The position numbers were made by a program, and so were the translations under genes. The notes under the pieces are model-generated. The model was not told where the DNA came from, did not search any database, and saw only the letters and a list, made by a program, of their open reading frames with translations. Shown here one piece after another: positions 7,689 to 16,191 of a DNA stretch of 64,000 bases (positions are counted from its first letter, which is position 1; the number at the start of each line of letters is the position of its first letter). The DNA lies in NCBI RefSeq assembly GCF_001429045.1, contig NZ_LMHY01000029.1, positions 87,917-151,916 on the forward strand, given 5' to 3'. The DNA comes from Pseudomonas sp. Root71. GTDB lineage: Bacteria; Pseudomonadota; Gammaproteobacteria; Pseudomonadales; Pseudomonadaceae.

Positions 7689-8746
7689 GGCAGCTGCACC
7701 CGCGGTTTGGTTTCAATGAAAATGGCCCAGCTCGACATGAACAGGGCCGCGATCAACGGGCCGATGACAAAGCCGTTCAGTCCGAAAATCGCCAGGCCGC
7801 CGAGGGTCGAGATCAGGATCATGTAGTCCGGCATCCTGGTGTCCTTGCCCACCAGTAACGGCCGGAGCAGGTTGTCCACCAGCCCGATCACGAAGACCCC
7901 GAACAATACCAGCACCACGCCCTTCCAGATCGCCCCGGTAAACAGGAAAAACACCGCCACCGGCACCCAGACTATTCCCGCTCCCACCGCCGGCAGCAGC
8001 GACAGAAACGCCATCAACACCGCCCAGAGCAATACGCTGGGAATGCCCAGGAACCAGAAGATCAGACCGCCCAGCGCGCCTTGGGTGATCGCCACCAACA
8101 GGTTGCCTTTCACAGTGGCCCGCACCACACGATTGAACTTGAGCTGCAATCGGCGTTTCTGCTGCTCCTGCAACGGCACCGCCTGGCGCACCTTTCGCGC
8201 GAGTTCCGCACCGTCGCGCAGGAAGAAAAACAGCAGGTACAGCATGATGAAGATACTGACGATGAACTCGAACGTGCCCTGGCCGAAACTGAACGCCTGG
8301 GAGGCCAGCACCTGCCCACCGGTCATTGCGCTCTTGACGATTTTCTCCCGCAGCCCGCTCAACTCGCCCAAGCCGAAGCGATCCAGCAGATACTGGAAAT
8401 ACGGTGGCAGGCTGTGCTTGAGCTGCGACACGTACCCGGCGATATCGAGTTCACCGCTCTCGACGCGTTTGTAGAGTACCGCCCCCTCCTGGACCAGCAA
8501 GGTGCTGATGATGATCACCGGTAGAATCGCGATCACCAGGCAAATGCTCAATGTGCACAGCGTCGTGAGGTTGCGTTGCCAGCCGAACTTCAGTTGCAGT
8601 CGGCTCTGCAGTGGCGCAAAGACGATGCTGAGGATCACCGCCCAGAACACCGCGCCGTAAAACGGCAGCAGGATCCAGATGAAGGCAGCACTCACCAGCA
8701 CCAGCAAAACCGTCAGCGATTTGTCTTGCAGTGTCGTTTCGTTCAT
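7685..8746 (-). CDS. AI-2E family transporter (PerM/YdiK-like permease)
   Basis: A 353-residue inner-membrane protein with about eight hydrophobic segments: two at the N-terminus, a central soluble stretch (about residues 60-150), then clusters around residues 155-180 and 205-345. The pattern and motifs such as LFFFLRDG and PLLVGKDTRMPDYMILISTLGG are typical of the AI-2E exporter/PerM family. Members export small molecules or act as Na+/H+ antiporters; the name AI-2E should not be taken as evidence of quorum signalling. The start ATG at 8746 lies divergent from trhP, about 165 bases away. Confidence 0.9.
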   Translation of the reverse strand: MNETTLQDKSLTVLLVLVSAAFIWILLPFYGAVFWAVILSIVFAPLQSRLQLKFGWQRNLTTLCTLSICLVIAILPVIIISTLLVQEGAVLYKRVESGELDIAGYVSQLKHSLPPYFQYLLDRFGLGELSGLREKIVKSAMTGGQVLASQAFSFGQGTFEFIVSIFIMLYLLFFFLRDGAELARKVRQAVPLQEQQKRRLQLKFNRVVRATVKGNLLVAITQGALGGLIFWFLGIPSVLLWAVLMAFLSLLPAVGAGIVWVPVAVFFLFTGAIWKGVVLVLFGVFVIGLVDNLLRPLLVGKDTRMPDYMILISTLGGLAIFGLNGFVIGPLIAALFMSSWAIFIETKPRVQLP

Positions 8747-8802
8747 GTCCGATCCGTGCCAGTCAGTCAGGACGAAAAACTTTCGCCTTGATGTTTAGTC
8801 CG

Positions 8803-8888
8803 CCACGGCTCGCGCGAGTGCCATCAGTTTATTGATCAGGCATAGATCCAGGTCAATAAAGCCGTGGCACAGGGCATTTACCCTGTGC
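8803..8888 (+). promoter_or_regulatory. trhP: Structured leader upstream of trhP
   Basis: Three pairings are visible. CCACGGC (8803-8809) pairs with GCCGTGG (8861-8867); TTTATTGA (8828-8835) pairs with TCAATAAA (8853-8860); GCACAGGG (8867-8874) pairs with CCCTGTGC (8881-8888) over a 6-base loop, just 22 bases before the trhP ATG. The first and third share base 8867. The last hairpin could hide the ribosome site, or be a weak terminator (followed by GGCTTTT). Function is inference. Confidence 0.5.
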
Positions 8889-8910
8889 GGCTTTTGCGAC
8901 CGACACTGCC

Positions 8911-10236
8911 ATGAACCTCACCGCGCCTGAACTGCTCGCCCCCGCCGGCACCTTGAAAAACATGCGTTACGCCTTCGCCTACGGCGCCGATGCCGTGTAC
9001 GCCGGCCAGCCGCGCTACAGCCTGCGGGTGCGCAACAATGAATTCGACCACGCCAACCTGGCCCTCGGCATTCGCGAGGCACAGGCCCAGGGCAAGCGCT
9101 TCTACGTGGTGGTGAACATCGCGCCGCACAACGCCAAGCTCAAGACCTTCCTCAAGGACCTTGAACCGGTGATCGCCATGGCCCCGGATGCGCTGATCAT
9201 GTCCGACCCTGGCCTGATCATGCTGGTGCGCCGGCACTACCCGCAAATGCCGGTCCACCTTTCGGTGCAGGCCAATACGGTGAACTGGGCGAGCGTCGAG
9301 TTCTGGCAGCAGCAAGGCCTGAGCCGGATCATCCTGTCCCGGGAGCTGTCCCTGGAAGAAATCGCCGAGATCCGCAAGCAAGTGCCGGCCATGGAACTGG
9401 AAGTGTTCGTGCACGGCGCGTTGTGCATGGCCTATTCCGGGCGCTGCCTGCTGTCGGGCTATATGAACAAGCGTGACGCCAATCAGGGCAGTTGCACCAA
9501 TGCCTGTCGCTGGAAATATTCGGCGCAACCGGCCACAGAAAACACTCTCGGCGAGATCGTGCAGCAGTATCAACCGGAACCCACCCTGGGCATCGGGGCG
9601 CCCACCGGGCAGGTGTTCCTGTTGCAGGAAGCCAACCGTCCCGGCGAACAGATGCCGGCCTTCGAAGACGAACATGGCACTTACATCATGAACGCCAAGG
9701 ACCTGCGCGCCGTGCAGCACGTCGAACGCCTGGCCCACATGGGCGTGCACTCCCTGAAAATCGAAGGCCGGACCAAATCGCACTTTTATTGCGCGCGCAC
9801 CACCCAGGTTTATCGCCGCGCCATCGACGATGCGCTGGCGGGCCGGGCCTTCGACCGCGGCCTGATGACCGACCTGGAATCCCTCGCCCAGCGCGGCTAC
9901 ACCGAAGGCTTTCTGCGCCGGCATGTGCATGACGAGTACCAGAACTACCAGAACGGCAGCTCGGTCTCGGAGCGCCAGCAGTTTGTCGGTGAACTGACCG
10001 GGCAGCGGCGGGATCGCCTGGCCGAGGTCAAGGTGAAGAACCGTTTCGGCCTGGGCGATCACATGGAGCTGATGACGCCCAAGGGCAACTTCCACTTCGA
10101 TCTGCATCAGTTGCAAAACGCCAGGGGCGAAGGGATCGAGGTAGCGCCGGGGGATGGGCATACGGTGTACTTGCCGATACCGGATGCAGTGGATCTGGGT
10201 TTTGGCCTGCTAATGCGAGATATCGGCACACCGTAA
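8911..10236 (+). CDS. trhP: tRNA 5-hydroxyuridine modification protein (peptidase U32 family)
   Basis: A 441-residue U32-family protein matching YegQ/TrhP. It starts MNLTAPELLAPAGTLKNMRY and has the family signature ELEVFVHGALCMAYSGRCLLS, followed by the cysteine-bearing NQGSCTNACRW, then SLKIEGRTKS. The conserved cysteines are those thought to hold an iron-sulfur cluster. TrhP hydroxylates wobble uridine 34 in several tRNAs using prephenate-derived chemistry; despite its family name it is not shown to be a protease in this role. Length is normal. It stands alone and is followed by a type B repeat. Alternative: another U32 paralogue, but the YegQ-type C-terminus (HMELMTPKGNFHFDL) favours TrhP. 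Confidence 0.93.
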   Translation: MNLTAPELLAPAGTLKNMRYAFAYGADAVYAGQPRYSLRVRNNEFDHANLALGIREAQAQGKRFYVVVNIAPHNAKLKTFLKDLEPVIAMAPDALIMSDPGLIMLVRRHYPQMPVHLSVQANTVNWASVEFWQQQGLSRIILSRELSLEEIAEIRKQVPAMELEVFVHGALCMAYSGRCLLSGYMNKRDANQGSCTNACRWKYSAQPATENTLGEIVQQYQPEPTLGIGAPTGQVFLLQEANRPGEQMPAFEDEHGTYIMNAKDLRAVQHVERLAHMGVHSLKIEGRTKSHFYCARTTQVYRRAIDDALAGRAFDRGLMTDLESLAQRGYTEGFLRRHVHDEYQNYQNGSSVSERQQFVGELTGQRRDRLAEVKVKNRFGLGDHMELMTPKGNFHFDLHQLQNARGEGIEVAPGDGHTVYLPIPDAVDLGFGLLMRDIGTP

Positions 10237-10243
10237 CCCCCCC

Positions 10244-10322
10244 TGTAGGAGCTGCCGAAGGCTGCGATCTTTTGACGTTGCCTTTCAAGATCAAAAGATC
10301 GCGGCCTTCGGCAGCTCCTACA
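10244..10322. repeat. Type B inverted repeat element
   Basis: TGTAGGAGCTGCCGAAGGCT reads inward from the left and is mirrored on the right, both arms continuing into GCGATCTTTTGA. It can form a stem of about 30 base pairs. It lies between the convergent trhP and LysR genes. Confidence 0.92.
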
Positions 10323-10338
10323 TTGGCTGATCCTGAAC

Positions 10339-11202
10339 CTAGGCAAACTCCTCGCGCAGCATCGCCACAAACGCTTCACGCGCCGGGTGCACCCCGGCGT
10401 TTTCGTGCCAGTAGAACAGGTTGTCGACGGCGGTCAGTTCGGGGAATTCAAACCCCACACAGCCGGCGCCTTTGGCGTATTGGTCGAACACGCCCTTGGG
10501 CACCAGTGCCACGCCGGCCCCGGCACTGACGCAACCGACAATCGCACCATAACTGGCCAGGCTGACAATCGGCAGCGCCTGGCCCTGTCGCAACAACCAA
10601 TGCTCCAGCGCCGCCCGGTATGGGCAACCCTGGGGCCACATGAACACGGTCTGGTCTTGCAGATCGCTGACGTCCCGCAGCGGCCCCAGGGAGGTCGAGG
10701 CGATCAGTAGCAGCTCTTCGCGGTACATCGGCGTGCGCTTGAGGTGTGAACGCTCGACATCCACCGCCACGATGGCGCCGTCGAGCTTGTGATTGAGCGT
10801 GTCGTCGAGCAACTGCCCCCAGGAGCCGGTGGTCAGCTCCAGCGCCACCTGCGGGAAACGCTTGTGGAATTTCGCCAGCAGGCGCGGCAATCGCCCGGTG
10901 GCCGACGACTCGATGGCACCGATGCGCAACGGCCCCGAGGGCTCGGCCGACGGGTCGACCGCGCGCTTGGCCTCGGCGGTGAGGGCAAGAATTTTCGAGG
11001 CGTAGGCCAGGAAGGTTTGCCCCGACGGGCTGATGCGCAGCCCTCGGCCCTCACGCAGAAACAGCGCGACACCCAGTTCGGCCTCAAGGGCCTTGATCCG
11101 TGCCGTGATGTTCGACGGCACGCAATGCAGTAATTCGGCCGCGCGGGCGATGCTGCCGACATCGGCCACGGTCTTGAACATGCGAATCTGTGCCAGCTCC
11201 AT
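10339..11202 (-). CDS. LysR-type transcriptional regulator
   Basis: A 287-residue LysR regulator. The N-terminal winged helix-turn-helix is MELAQIRMFKTVADVGSIAR to CVPSNITARIKALE; the periplasmic-binding-like effector domain starts near residue 90 (GPLRIGAIESSATGRLP). It is divergent from the DMT exporter at 11299, with a 96-base shared gap that probably carries its binding site, so it likely controls that exporter. The sequence CVPSNITARI in place of the common SQPAVSRQI is typical of a subgroup beside EamA exporters. The inducer is unknown. Confidence 0.93.
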   Translation of the reverse strand: MELAQIRMFKTVADVGSIARAAELLHCVPSNITARIKALEAELGVALFLREGRGLRISPSGQTFLAYASKILALTAEAKRAVDPSAEPSGPLRIGAIESSATGRLPRLLAKFHKRFPQVALELTTGSWGQLLDDTLNHKLDGAIVAVDVERSHLKRTPMYREELLLIASTSLGPLRDVSDLQDQTVFMWPQGCPYRAALEHWLLRQGQALPIVSLASYGAIVGCVSAGAGVALVPKGVFDQYAKGAGCVGFEFPELTAVDNLFYWHENAGVHPAREAFVAMLREEFA

Positions 11203-11298
11203 ACATCACCCACAGTGAACGATTAGCGCAGTATAAGTCAGTTGTGGCGAACGATCCGCTTTCTGATACTCGGTGCATCCGCCCACAGGTGCACGACC
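11203..11298. promoter_or_regulatory. Divergent LysR/exporter promoter region
   Basis: This 96-base gap lies between divergent regulator and transporter. By LysR convention it should hold a T-N11-A box; ATTAGCGCAGTATAAGTCAG is in it, but I could not single out a convincing site. Confidence 0.5.
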
Positions 11299-12210
11299 AT
11301 GAAGCCGCTCACACCCTCCCCCGTTTCCCCCTGGAAAATCATCCTGGCCATGGCGTTTGTCGTGGCGTGCTGGGGCTATTCCCCGACCGGCATCCATATC
11401 GGCTTGCAGGCCTACGACCCCGTGCACCTGGCGCTCCTGCGCTTCCTGCTGGCTTCTGTGTTCATGGCGGTGGTCGCGATGTTCAAGGGCATTCGCCTGC
11501 CGAGCCTGCGCGATCTGCCGCTGATGTTCGGTCTGGGTTTCTTCGCGGTGAGCCTGCACCACGTGGCGATCAACTTCGGGCAACAAGGTGTCAGTGCTGG
11601 CGCTTCGAGCGTCCTGGCCCAGACCACGCCGCTGTTCAGCACGCTGATCGCGCGCTTCGTGTTCAAGGATCAGGTGAGCCTGTGGCGCTGGGGATGCGTG
11701 CTGCTCGGGTTGTTGGGCGTGGTGATTGTGGTGGCGGGCGATCATGGCCTGGGCAGCATTGATGCCCACGGTTTGCTGATCCTGCTGGCGGCGGTGTCCT
11801 GGAGCCTCTACTTTGCCCTGCAAAAGCATCACACCGGACGTTACGACGGGCTGACACTGGTGTGTTACACGGTGTGGTCCGGAACGGCGCTGTTGCTGGT
11901 TTTCTTGCCCGGCCTGGCAGATCAAGTCGCCCTGGCACCGATGCGCGTGCAGTTTGCGGTGATTGCCCTGGGGATATTCCCCAGCGCCCTGGCGTACCTG
12001 GCCTGGGCCTATGTGCTGGCGCATGTCGATTTGAGCCGGGCGACGATGACCCTGTATCTGACGCCGCCGACGGCGATGGTGATTGCATCCTATGCGCTTG
12101 GTGAGCGGCCGACATTGATGATCGTGGTCGGCGGGCTGGTGGTGTCGGCGAGTGTGCTGGCGCTGAATCTGGAGCGGCGGGCTTTGGTTGTTAAGGCTGT
12201 CAGGGTCTGA
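11299..12210 (+). CDS. DMT-superfamily EamA transporter
   Basis: A 303-residue inner-membrane protein with ten hydrophobic segments in two EamA repeats (about residues 10-145 and 155-295). Markers include VVACWGYSPTGIHIG in helix 1 and SSVLAQTTPLFSTLIAR at the end of the first repeat. EamA proteins usually export amino acids or other metabolites. ATG at 11299 follows AGGTG by 7 bases; an upstream ATG at 11242 would add a poorly placed hydrophobic leader and lacks a good site. Likely controlled by the divergent LysR gene. Confidence 0.9.
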   Translation: MKPLTPSPVSPWKIILAMAFVVACWGYSPTGIHIGLQAYDPVHLALLRFLLASVFMAVVAMFKGIRLPSLRDLPLMFGLGFFAVSLHHVAINFGQQGVSAGASSVLAQTTPLFSTLIARFVFKDQVSLWRWGCVLLGLLGVVIVVAGDHGLGSIDAHGLLILLAAVSWSLYFALQKHHTGRYDGLTLVCYTVWSGTALLLVFLPGLADQVALAPMRVQFAVIALGIFPSALAYLAWAYVLAHVDLSRATMTLYLTPPTAMVIASYALGERPTLMIVVGGLVVSASVLALNLERRALVVKAVRV

Positions 12211-12240
12211 TCCAGGTTTTTTGCTGCCTGGACTGACGTC

Positions 12241-12331
12241 TTCGCGAGCAAGCCCGCTCCCACAGGTTTTGAGTCGTACTCAAGCACTACGGCATGCATA
12301 AAACCCCTGTGGGAGCGGGCTTGCTCGCGAA
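12241..12331. repeat. Type A REP doublet, outward-facing
   Basis: Two type A units (12243-12264 and 12308-12331) in the reverse order from the element at 4874: the left copy ends GCCCGCTCCCACA, the right begins TGTGGGAGCGGGC. Lies between the DMT and GntR genes, at their convergent ends. Confidence 0.9.
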
Positions 12332-12367
12332 GAACGATGACTCGGTGCCACTGAAGAACAGACAACC

Positions 12368-13078
12368 TCAGCTAGCCGAAAACCGGTCGCGACTGTTGGT
12401 CAGGTGCAGCCACATCGCCGCCCGCGCCGCGTCCGGGTCCTGGCGCTTGATGGCATTGAGAATCGCCTCGTGCTCGAGGTTGGCCAACTGGCCGAGCTTG
12501 CTCAAGTCCACCGCGCCACGCTCGGCGGCATTGACCCGGGTGCGCGGGATCATTGCACTGCCCAGATGCTGCATGATTTCAGTGAAGCAAACGTTGCCGG
12601 TGGCTTCGGCGATCAGCAGATGAAAACGCCGGTCCGCTTCGACACAGCTGTCGTTGTTGGCCAGCAGGCTTTGATAGTCGTCCAGCGCTTCACGCATCTG
12701 CGCCAGTTGCAGGTCGGTACGGCGCGTTGCCGCCAGCGCCGCCGCCTGTGTTTCCAGACCCATGCGCAACTCCAGAATGCTGCGCACCCCCAACGCGGTA
12801 TCGACATTCAGCCGCAGCCCCTGCTCCGGCGCGCGCTCGATCACGAACGTGCCAATGCCGTGCCGGGTTTCCACCAGCCCCGAGGCCTGCAACTTCGAGA
12901 TCGCCTCACGCACCACCGTGCGACTGACCCCGTGTTCCTGAACGATGGTGTTTTCCGACGGTAGCTTGTCGCCGGGCAACATCTGGCCGAGCAGGATGCG
13001 CTGGGTCAGTTTCTCCACCAGGTCATGGGCCAGGTTGTGGCTGCGCTTGCGAGCGGGTACTTCGAGGTCTTCTTGCAT
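12368..13078 (-). CDS. GntR/FadR-family regulator (FCD domain), probable glucarate regulator
   Basis: A 236-residue regulator. The N-terminal winged helix (about residues 15-80) includes GDKLPSENTIVQEHGVSRTV and VVREAISKLQASGLVE. The C-terminal FCD domain (about 95-225) has the helical pattern with D-x(3)-H-type metal ligands in EADRRFHLLIAEATGN and NLEHEAILNAI. FCD members bind small carboxylates. It is divergent from the glucarate transporter/dehydratase operon, so it most likely represses that operon in the absence of glucarate or galactarate. Candidate operators lie in the intergenic region. Confidence 0.92.
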   Translation of the reverse strand: MQEDLEVPARKRSHNLAHDLVEKLTQRILLGQMLPGDKLPSENTIVQEHGVSRTVVREAISKLQASGLVETRHGIGTFVIERAPEQGLRLNVDTALGVRSILELRMGLETQAAALAATRRTDLQLAQMREALDDYQSLLANNDSCVEADRRFHLLIAEATGNVCFTEIMQHLGSAMIPRTRVNAAERGAVDLSKLGQLANLEHEAILNAIKRQDPDAARAAMWLHLTNSRDRFSAS

Positions 13079-13152
13079 GGTGGTGTCCGGAAATCAGGGC
13101 TATCGAATCGTAGCACCGCGCCAGACGGGAATCCTGAAAAATCTCGACCATC

Positions 13153-13163
13153 TTGTATGACAA
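13153..13163. promoter_or_regulatory. Candidate FCD-GntR operator
   Basis: TTGTATGACAA is a perfect TTGT-N3-ACAA palindrome, fitting the TNGTNNNACNA pattern of FadR-subfamily operators. It lies 75 bases before the regulator's start and about 200 before the transporter's. A second, looser site, GTTGT-N13-ACAAC, is at 13286-13308, nearer the transporter, and also contains TTGTATGA. Confidence 0.6.
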
Positions 13164-13358
13164 CACTCAACAATTAGCCCATTTTGATTCGTTTCAAGGG
13201 CTATCCGCCACCACCAATAGAATAAAAAACCTCTGCTAAAGCGCCATTTCATTGAATAAACGTGGTTGCAAGATGAAAAAACCTAGTTGTATGATGTCTA
13301 TCAACAACGCAGCACCCAGCTTCACCCCGCATAAAAATAACGAGTGGGAGAAAACGCA

Positions 13359-14705
13359 GTGAATACATCCATCCCCGGGATGCACGACGACGCCAATCCA
13401 GCGCTGAAGTCCGCCATCGCCAAAGTCAAACGTCACGTCTTGCCGCTGTTCGTCATCATGTTCATCGTCAATTACATTGATCGCGTGAACATCGGTTTCG
13501 TCCGCGCCCACATGGAACACGACCTGGGCATTGGCGCGGCCGCCTACGGCCTGGGTGCCGGTCTGTTCTTCATCGGTTATGCACTGTTCGAGGTGCCCTC
13601 CAACATCCTTCTGCAGAAAGTCGGCGCGCGTATCTGGCTGACCCGGATCATGCTGACCTGGGGCCTGGTCGCCGCGGGCATGGCGTTCATCCAGAACGAA
13701 ACCCACTTCTACATTCTGCGCTTTCTGCTAGGCGTGGCCGAAGCCGGGTTCTTTCCCGGGGTGATCTACTACTTCACCCGCTGGTTGCCCGGCGTGGAGC
13801 GAGGCAAGGCGATTGCGATTTTCCTCAGTGGCTCGGCGATTGCTTCGCTGATCTCCGGCCCGCTGTCCGGGCTGCTCCTGCAAATCAGCGGCCTGGGCAT
13901 GCACGGCTGGCAATGGATGTACTTCATCGAGGGCATGTTTTCGGTGGGGTTGTGCGTGTTCGTCTGGTTCTGGCTGGACTCCAGACCCCATGACGCCAAA
14001 TGGCTGAGTCGCGAAGAGCAGGACGCGCTGGTCAAGGCCATCGACGATGAACAATTGGCCCGGGAAGCCGCCACGCCGATCAAGCCGTCGCTGGGCAAGT
14101 TGCTCAAGGATCGCCAGATCATCCTGTTCTGCCTGATCTACTTCTTTATCCAGCTGACCATCTACGCCGCGACCTTCTGGCTGCCGAGCATCATCAAGAA
14201 GATGGGCGACCTGAGCGATGTCCAAGTCGGGCTGTTCAACTCGATTCCGTGGTTGCTGTCGATTGTCGGCATGTACGCCTTCGCTTCGTTTTCGGCCAAA
14301 TGGAAACACCAGCAAGCCTGGGTCGCCACCGCCCTGCTGATCGCCGCGGCCGGGATGTTCATGTCCACCACCGGCGGGCCGGTCTTCGCCTTCGTTGCGA
14401 TCTGCTTTGCCGCACTGGGCTTCAAATCGGCCTCGTCGCTGTTCTGGCCGATTCCCCAAGCCTATCTGGATGCGCGCATTGCCGCTGGCGTCATCGCACT
14501 GATCAACTCGGTGGGCAACCTCGGCGGCTTCGTTGCGCCGACCACTTTCGGCCTGCTGGAAGAACGCACCGGCTCCATTCAGGGCGGGCTGTACGGCCTG
14601 GCCGCGACCTCGATCATCGCCGCCATCATCGTGTTTGCCGCCCGCAACAAACCCAAATCCGCGCCTGCCGTCGAATCGGCCAAAGCTGCGCCACGTCACG
14701 CCTGA
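13359..14705 (+). CDS. gudP: MFS transporter, glucarate/galactarate type
   Basis: A 448-residue major facilitator protein with 12 predicted membrane helices and the anion:cation symporter signature: NYIDRVNIGFVRAHMEHDLG in helix 1 and FLLGVAEAGFFPGVIYYFTR in helix 4. This pattern is typical of hexarate and tartrate uptake systems (GudP/GarP group). GTG at 13359 follows GGGAG by 8 bases; the GTG 15 bases upstream overlaps that site. It is followed after 12 bases by glucarate dehydratase, so one operon imports and dehydrates glucarate. Probably repressed by the divergent GntR regulator. The symbol rests on context plus family. Confidence 0.9.
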   Translation: MNTSIPGMHDDANPALKSAIAKVKRHVLPLFVIMFIVNYIDRVNIGFVRAHMEHDLGIGAAAYGLGAGLFFIGYALFEVPSNILLQKVGARIWLTRIMLTWGLVAAGMAFIQNETHFYILRFLLGVAEAGFFPGVIYYFTRWLPGVERGKAIAIFLSGSAIASLISGPLSGLLLQISGLGMHGWQWMYFIEGMFSVGLCVFVWFWLDSRPHDAKWLSREEQDALVKAIDDEQLAREAATPIKPSLGKLLKDRQIILFCLIYFFIQLTIYAATFWLPSIIKKMGDLSDVQVGLFNSIPWLLSIVGMYAFASFSAKWKHQQAWVATALLIAAAGMFMSTTGGPVFAFVAICFAALGFKSASSLFWPIPQAYLDARIAAGVIALINSVGNLGGFVAPTTFGLLEERTGSIQGGLYGLAATSIIAAIIVFAARNKPKSAPAVESAKAAPRHA

Positions 14706-14717
14706 AAGGATAAGAAA

Positions 14718-16061
14718 ATGACTGCACAAGAAATCGCCAAGGCCCCGATCATCACCAGCATGCAGATTGTTCCGGTGGCCGGCCACGATGGCATGCTGCT
14801 CAACCTGAGCGGCGCCCACGGCCCGTTTTTCACTCGCAACATCGTGATCCTCAAGGACAACGCCGGCCATACCGGCGTCGGCGAAGTGCCGGGGGGCGAG
14901 CGCATCCGCCAGACCCTCGAAGACGCACGCAGCCTGGTAGTCGGCAGCCCAATCGGCACCTACCAGAAGATCCTCAATCAGGTTCGCCAGACCTTCGCCG
15001 ACCGCGATGCCGGTGGTCGCGGCTTGCAGACCTTCGACCTGCGCATCACCATTCACGCCGTCACCGGCCTGGAAGCCGCATTGCTCGACTTGCTCGGCCA
15101 GCACCTGGACGTACCGGTGGCCGCCCTGCTCGGCGAAGGCCAGCAGCGTGATGAAGTGAAGATGCTCGGCTATCTGTTTTATGTCGGCGATCGCAACGAA
15201 ACCGACCTCGCCTACCGCAGCGAACCGGACGCCGACAACGACTGGTTCCGCGTGCGGCACGAGAAAGCCATGACCGCCGACGCGGTGGTGCGCCTGGCTG
15301 AGGCGGCTCACGCCAAATATGGCTTCAAGGACTTCAAGCTCAAGGGCGGTGTGCTCAGCGGCGACGCCGAAATCGAAGCGGTCACGGCCCTCGCCGAGCG
15401 CTTCCCCGATGCGCGCATCACCCTCGACCCGAATGGCGCCTGGTCACTGAAAGAAGCCATCCGCCTGTGCCGCGATCAGCACCACGTGCTGGCCTATGCC
15501 GAAGACCCGTGCGGGGCGGAAAACGGCTACTCGGGACGCGAAGTCATGGCCGAGTTCCGCCGGGCCACGGGCCTGAAGACCGCGACCAACATGATCGCCA
15601 CCGACTGGCGGGAGATGGGCCACGCGATCCAGTTGCAGTCGGTCGACATTCCCCTGGCCGACCCGCACTTCTGGACCATGCAGGGCTCGGTGCGCGTGGC
15701 GCAGATGTGCCACGAATGGGGCCTGACCTGGGGTTCGCACTCCAACAACCACTTCGACATTTCCCTGGCAATGTTCACCCATGTCGCGGCAGCCGCGCCG
15801 GGCGAGATCACCGCCATCGACACCCACTGGATCTGGCAGGACGGCCAACGCCTGACCAAGGCCCCGCTGCAAATCGTCGACGGCTGCGTGCAGGTGCCGC
15901 AGAAACCGGGGCTGGGGGTCGAACTGGACATGGATCAGGTCGCCAAGGCCCATGAACTGTACAAAGGCATGGGCCTGGGGGCCCGGGATGACAGCGTGGC
16001 GATGCAGTTTTTGATTCCCGGCTGGAAGTTCGATAACAAGCGTCCGTGCCTGGTGCGTTGA
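14718..16061 (+). CDS. gudD: Glucarate dehydratase
   Basis: A 447-residue enolase-superfamily enzyme that dehydrates D-glucarate (and usually L-idarate) to 5-keto-4-deoxyglucarate. The catalytic K-x-K is FKLKGG with Lys207 and Lys209; metal ligands are in TLDPNGAW, AEDPCGAE and the ATNMIAT strand; the acid/base His341 is in WGSHSNNHFD. The length matches family members closely. It lies directly behind the hexarate transporter. The aldolase or dehydratase that would process the product is not in the window. A stem-loop terminator follows. Confidence 0.96.
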   Translation: MTAQEIAKAPIITSMQIVPVAGHDGMLLNLSGAHGPFFTRNIVILKDNAGHTGVGEVPGGERIRQTLEDARSLVVGSPIGTYQKILNQVRQTFADRDAGGRGLQTFDLRITIHAVTGLEAALLDLLGQHLDVPVAALLGEGQQRDEVKMLGYLFYVGDRNETDLAYRSEPDADNDWFRVRHEKAMTADAVVRLAEAAHAKYGFKDFKLKGGVLSGDAEIEAVTALAERFPDARITLDPNGAWSLKEAIRLCRDQHHVLAYAEDPCGAENGYSGREVMAEFRRATGLKTATNMIATDWREMGHAIQLQSVDIPLADPHFWTMQGSVRVAQMCHEWGLTWGSHSNNHFDISLAMFTHVAAAAPGEITAIDTHWIWQDGQRLTKAPLQIVDGCVQVPQKPGLGVELDMDQVAKAHELYKGMGLGARDDSVAMQFLIPGWKFDNKRPCLVR

Positions 16062-16094
16062 ATCGGCAAGTGCGTTGAATCGAAGGTTGCGCGT

Positions 16095-16120
16095 GGCCGC
16101 CTGTTGGCGGCCAATTTTAA
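16095..16120 (+). terminator. Rho-independent terminator after gudD
   Basis: GGCCGCC, TGTT loop, GGCGGCC, then AATTTTAAAA. The stem has 7 GC base pairs and the T tract is short. It follows a small duplicated stretch, TGCGTTGAATCG, just after the gudD stop. Confidence 0.75.
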
Positions 16121-16191
16121 AAAGCGCTCGGAGCATGGCGCTTCACGCCCTAAAATGACGCGCAACTGAATCAACGACGGATGAAACCAAC

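Noticed and set aside
8831..8856. Possible ANR/FNR box TTGAT...TCAA before trhP
   Set aside because: The spacing does not fit TTGAT-N4-ATCAA, and the arms belong to a longer inverted repeat better read as RNA structure.
10244..10322. Type B repeats as dedicated terminators
   Set aside because: The hairpins lack a T run directly after the stem and occur in promoter gaps and in both orders, so they are treated as repeats.
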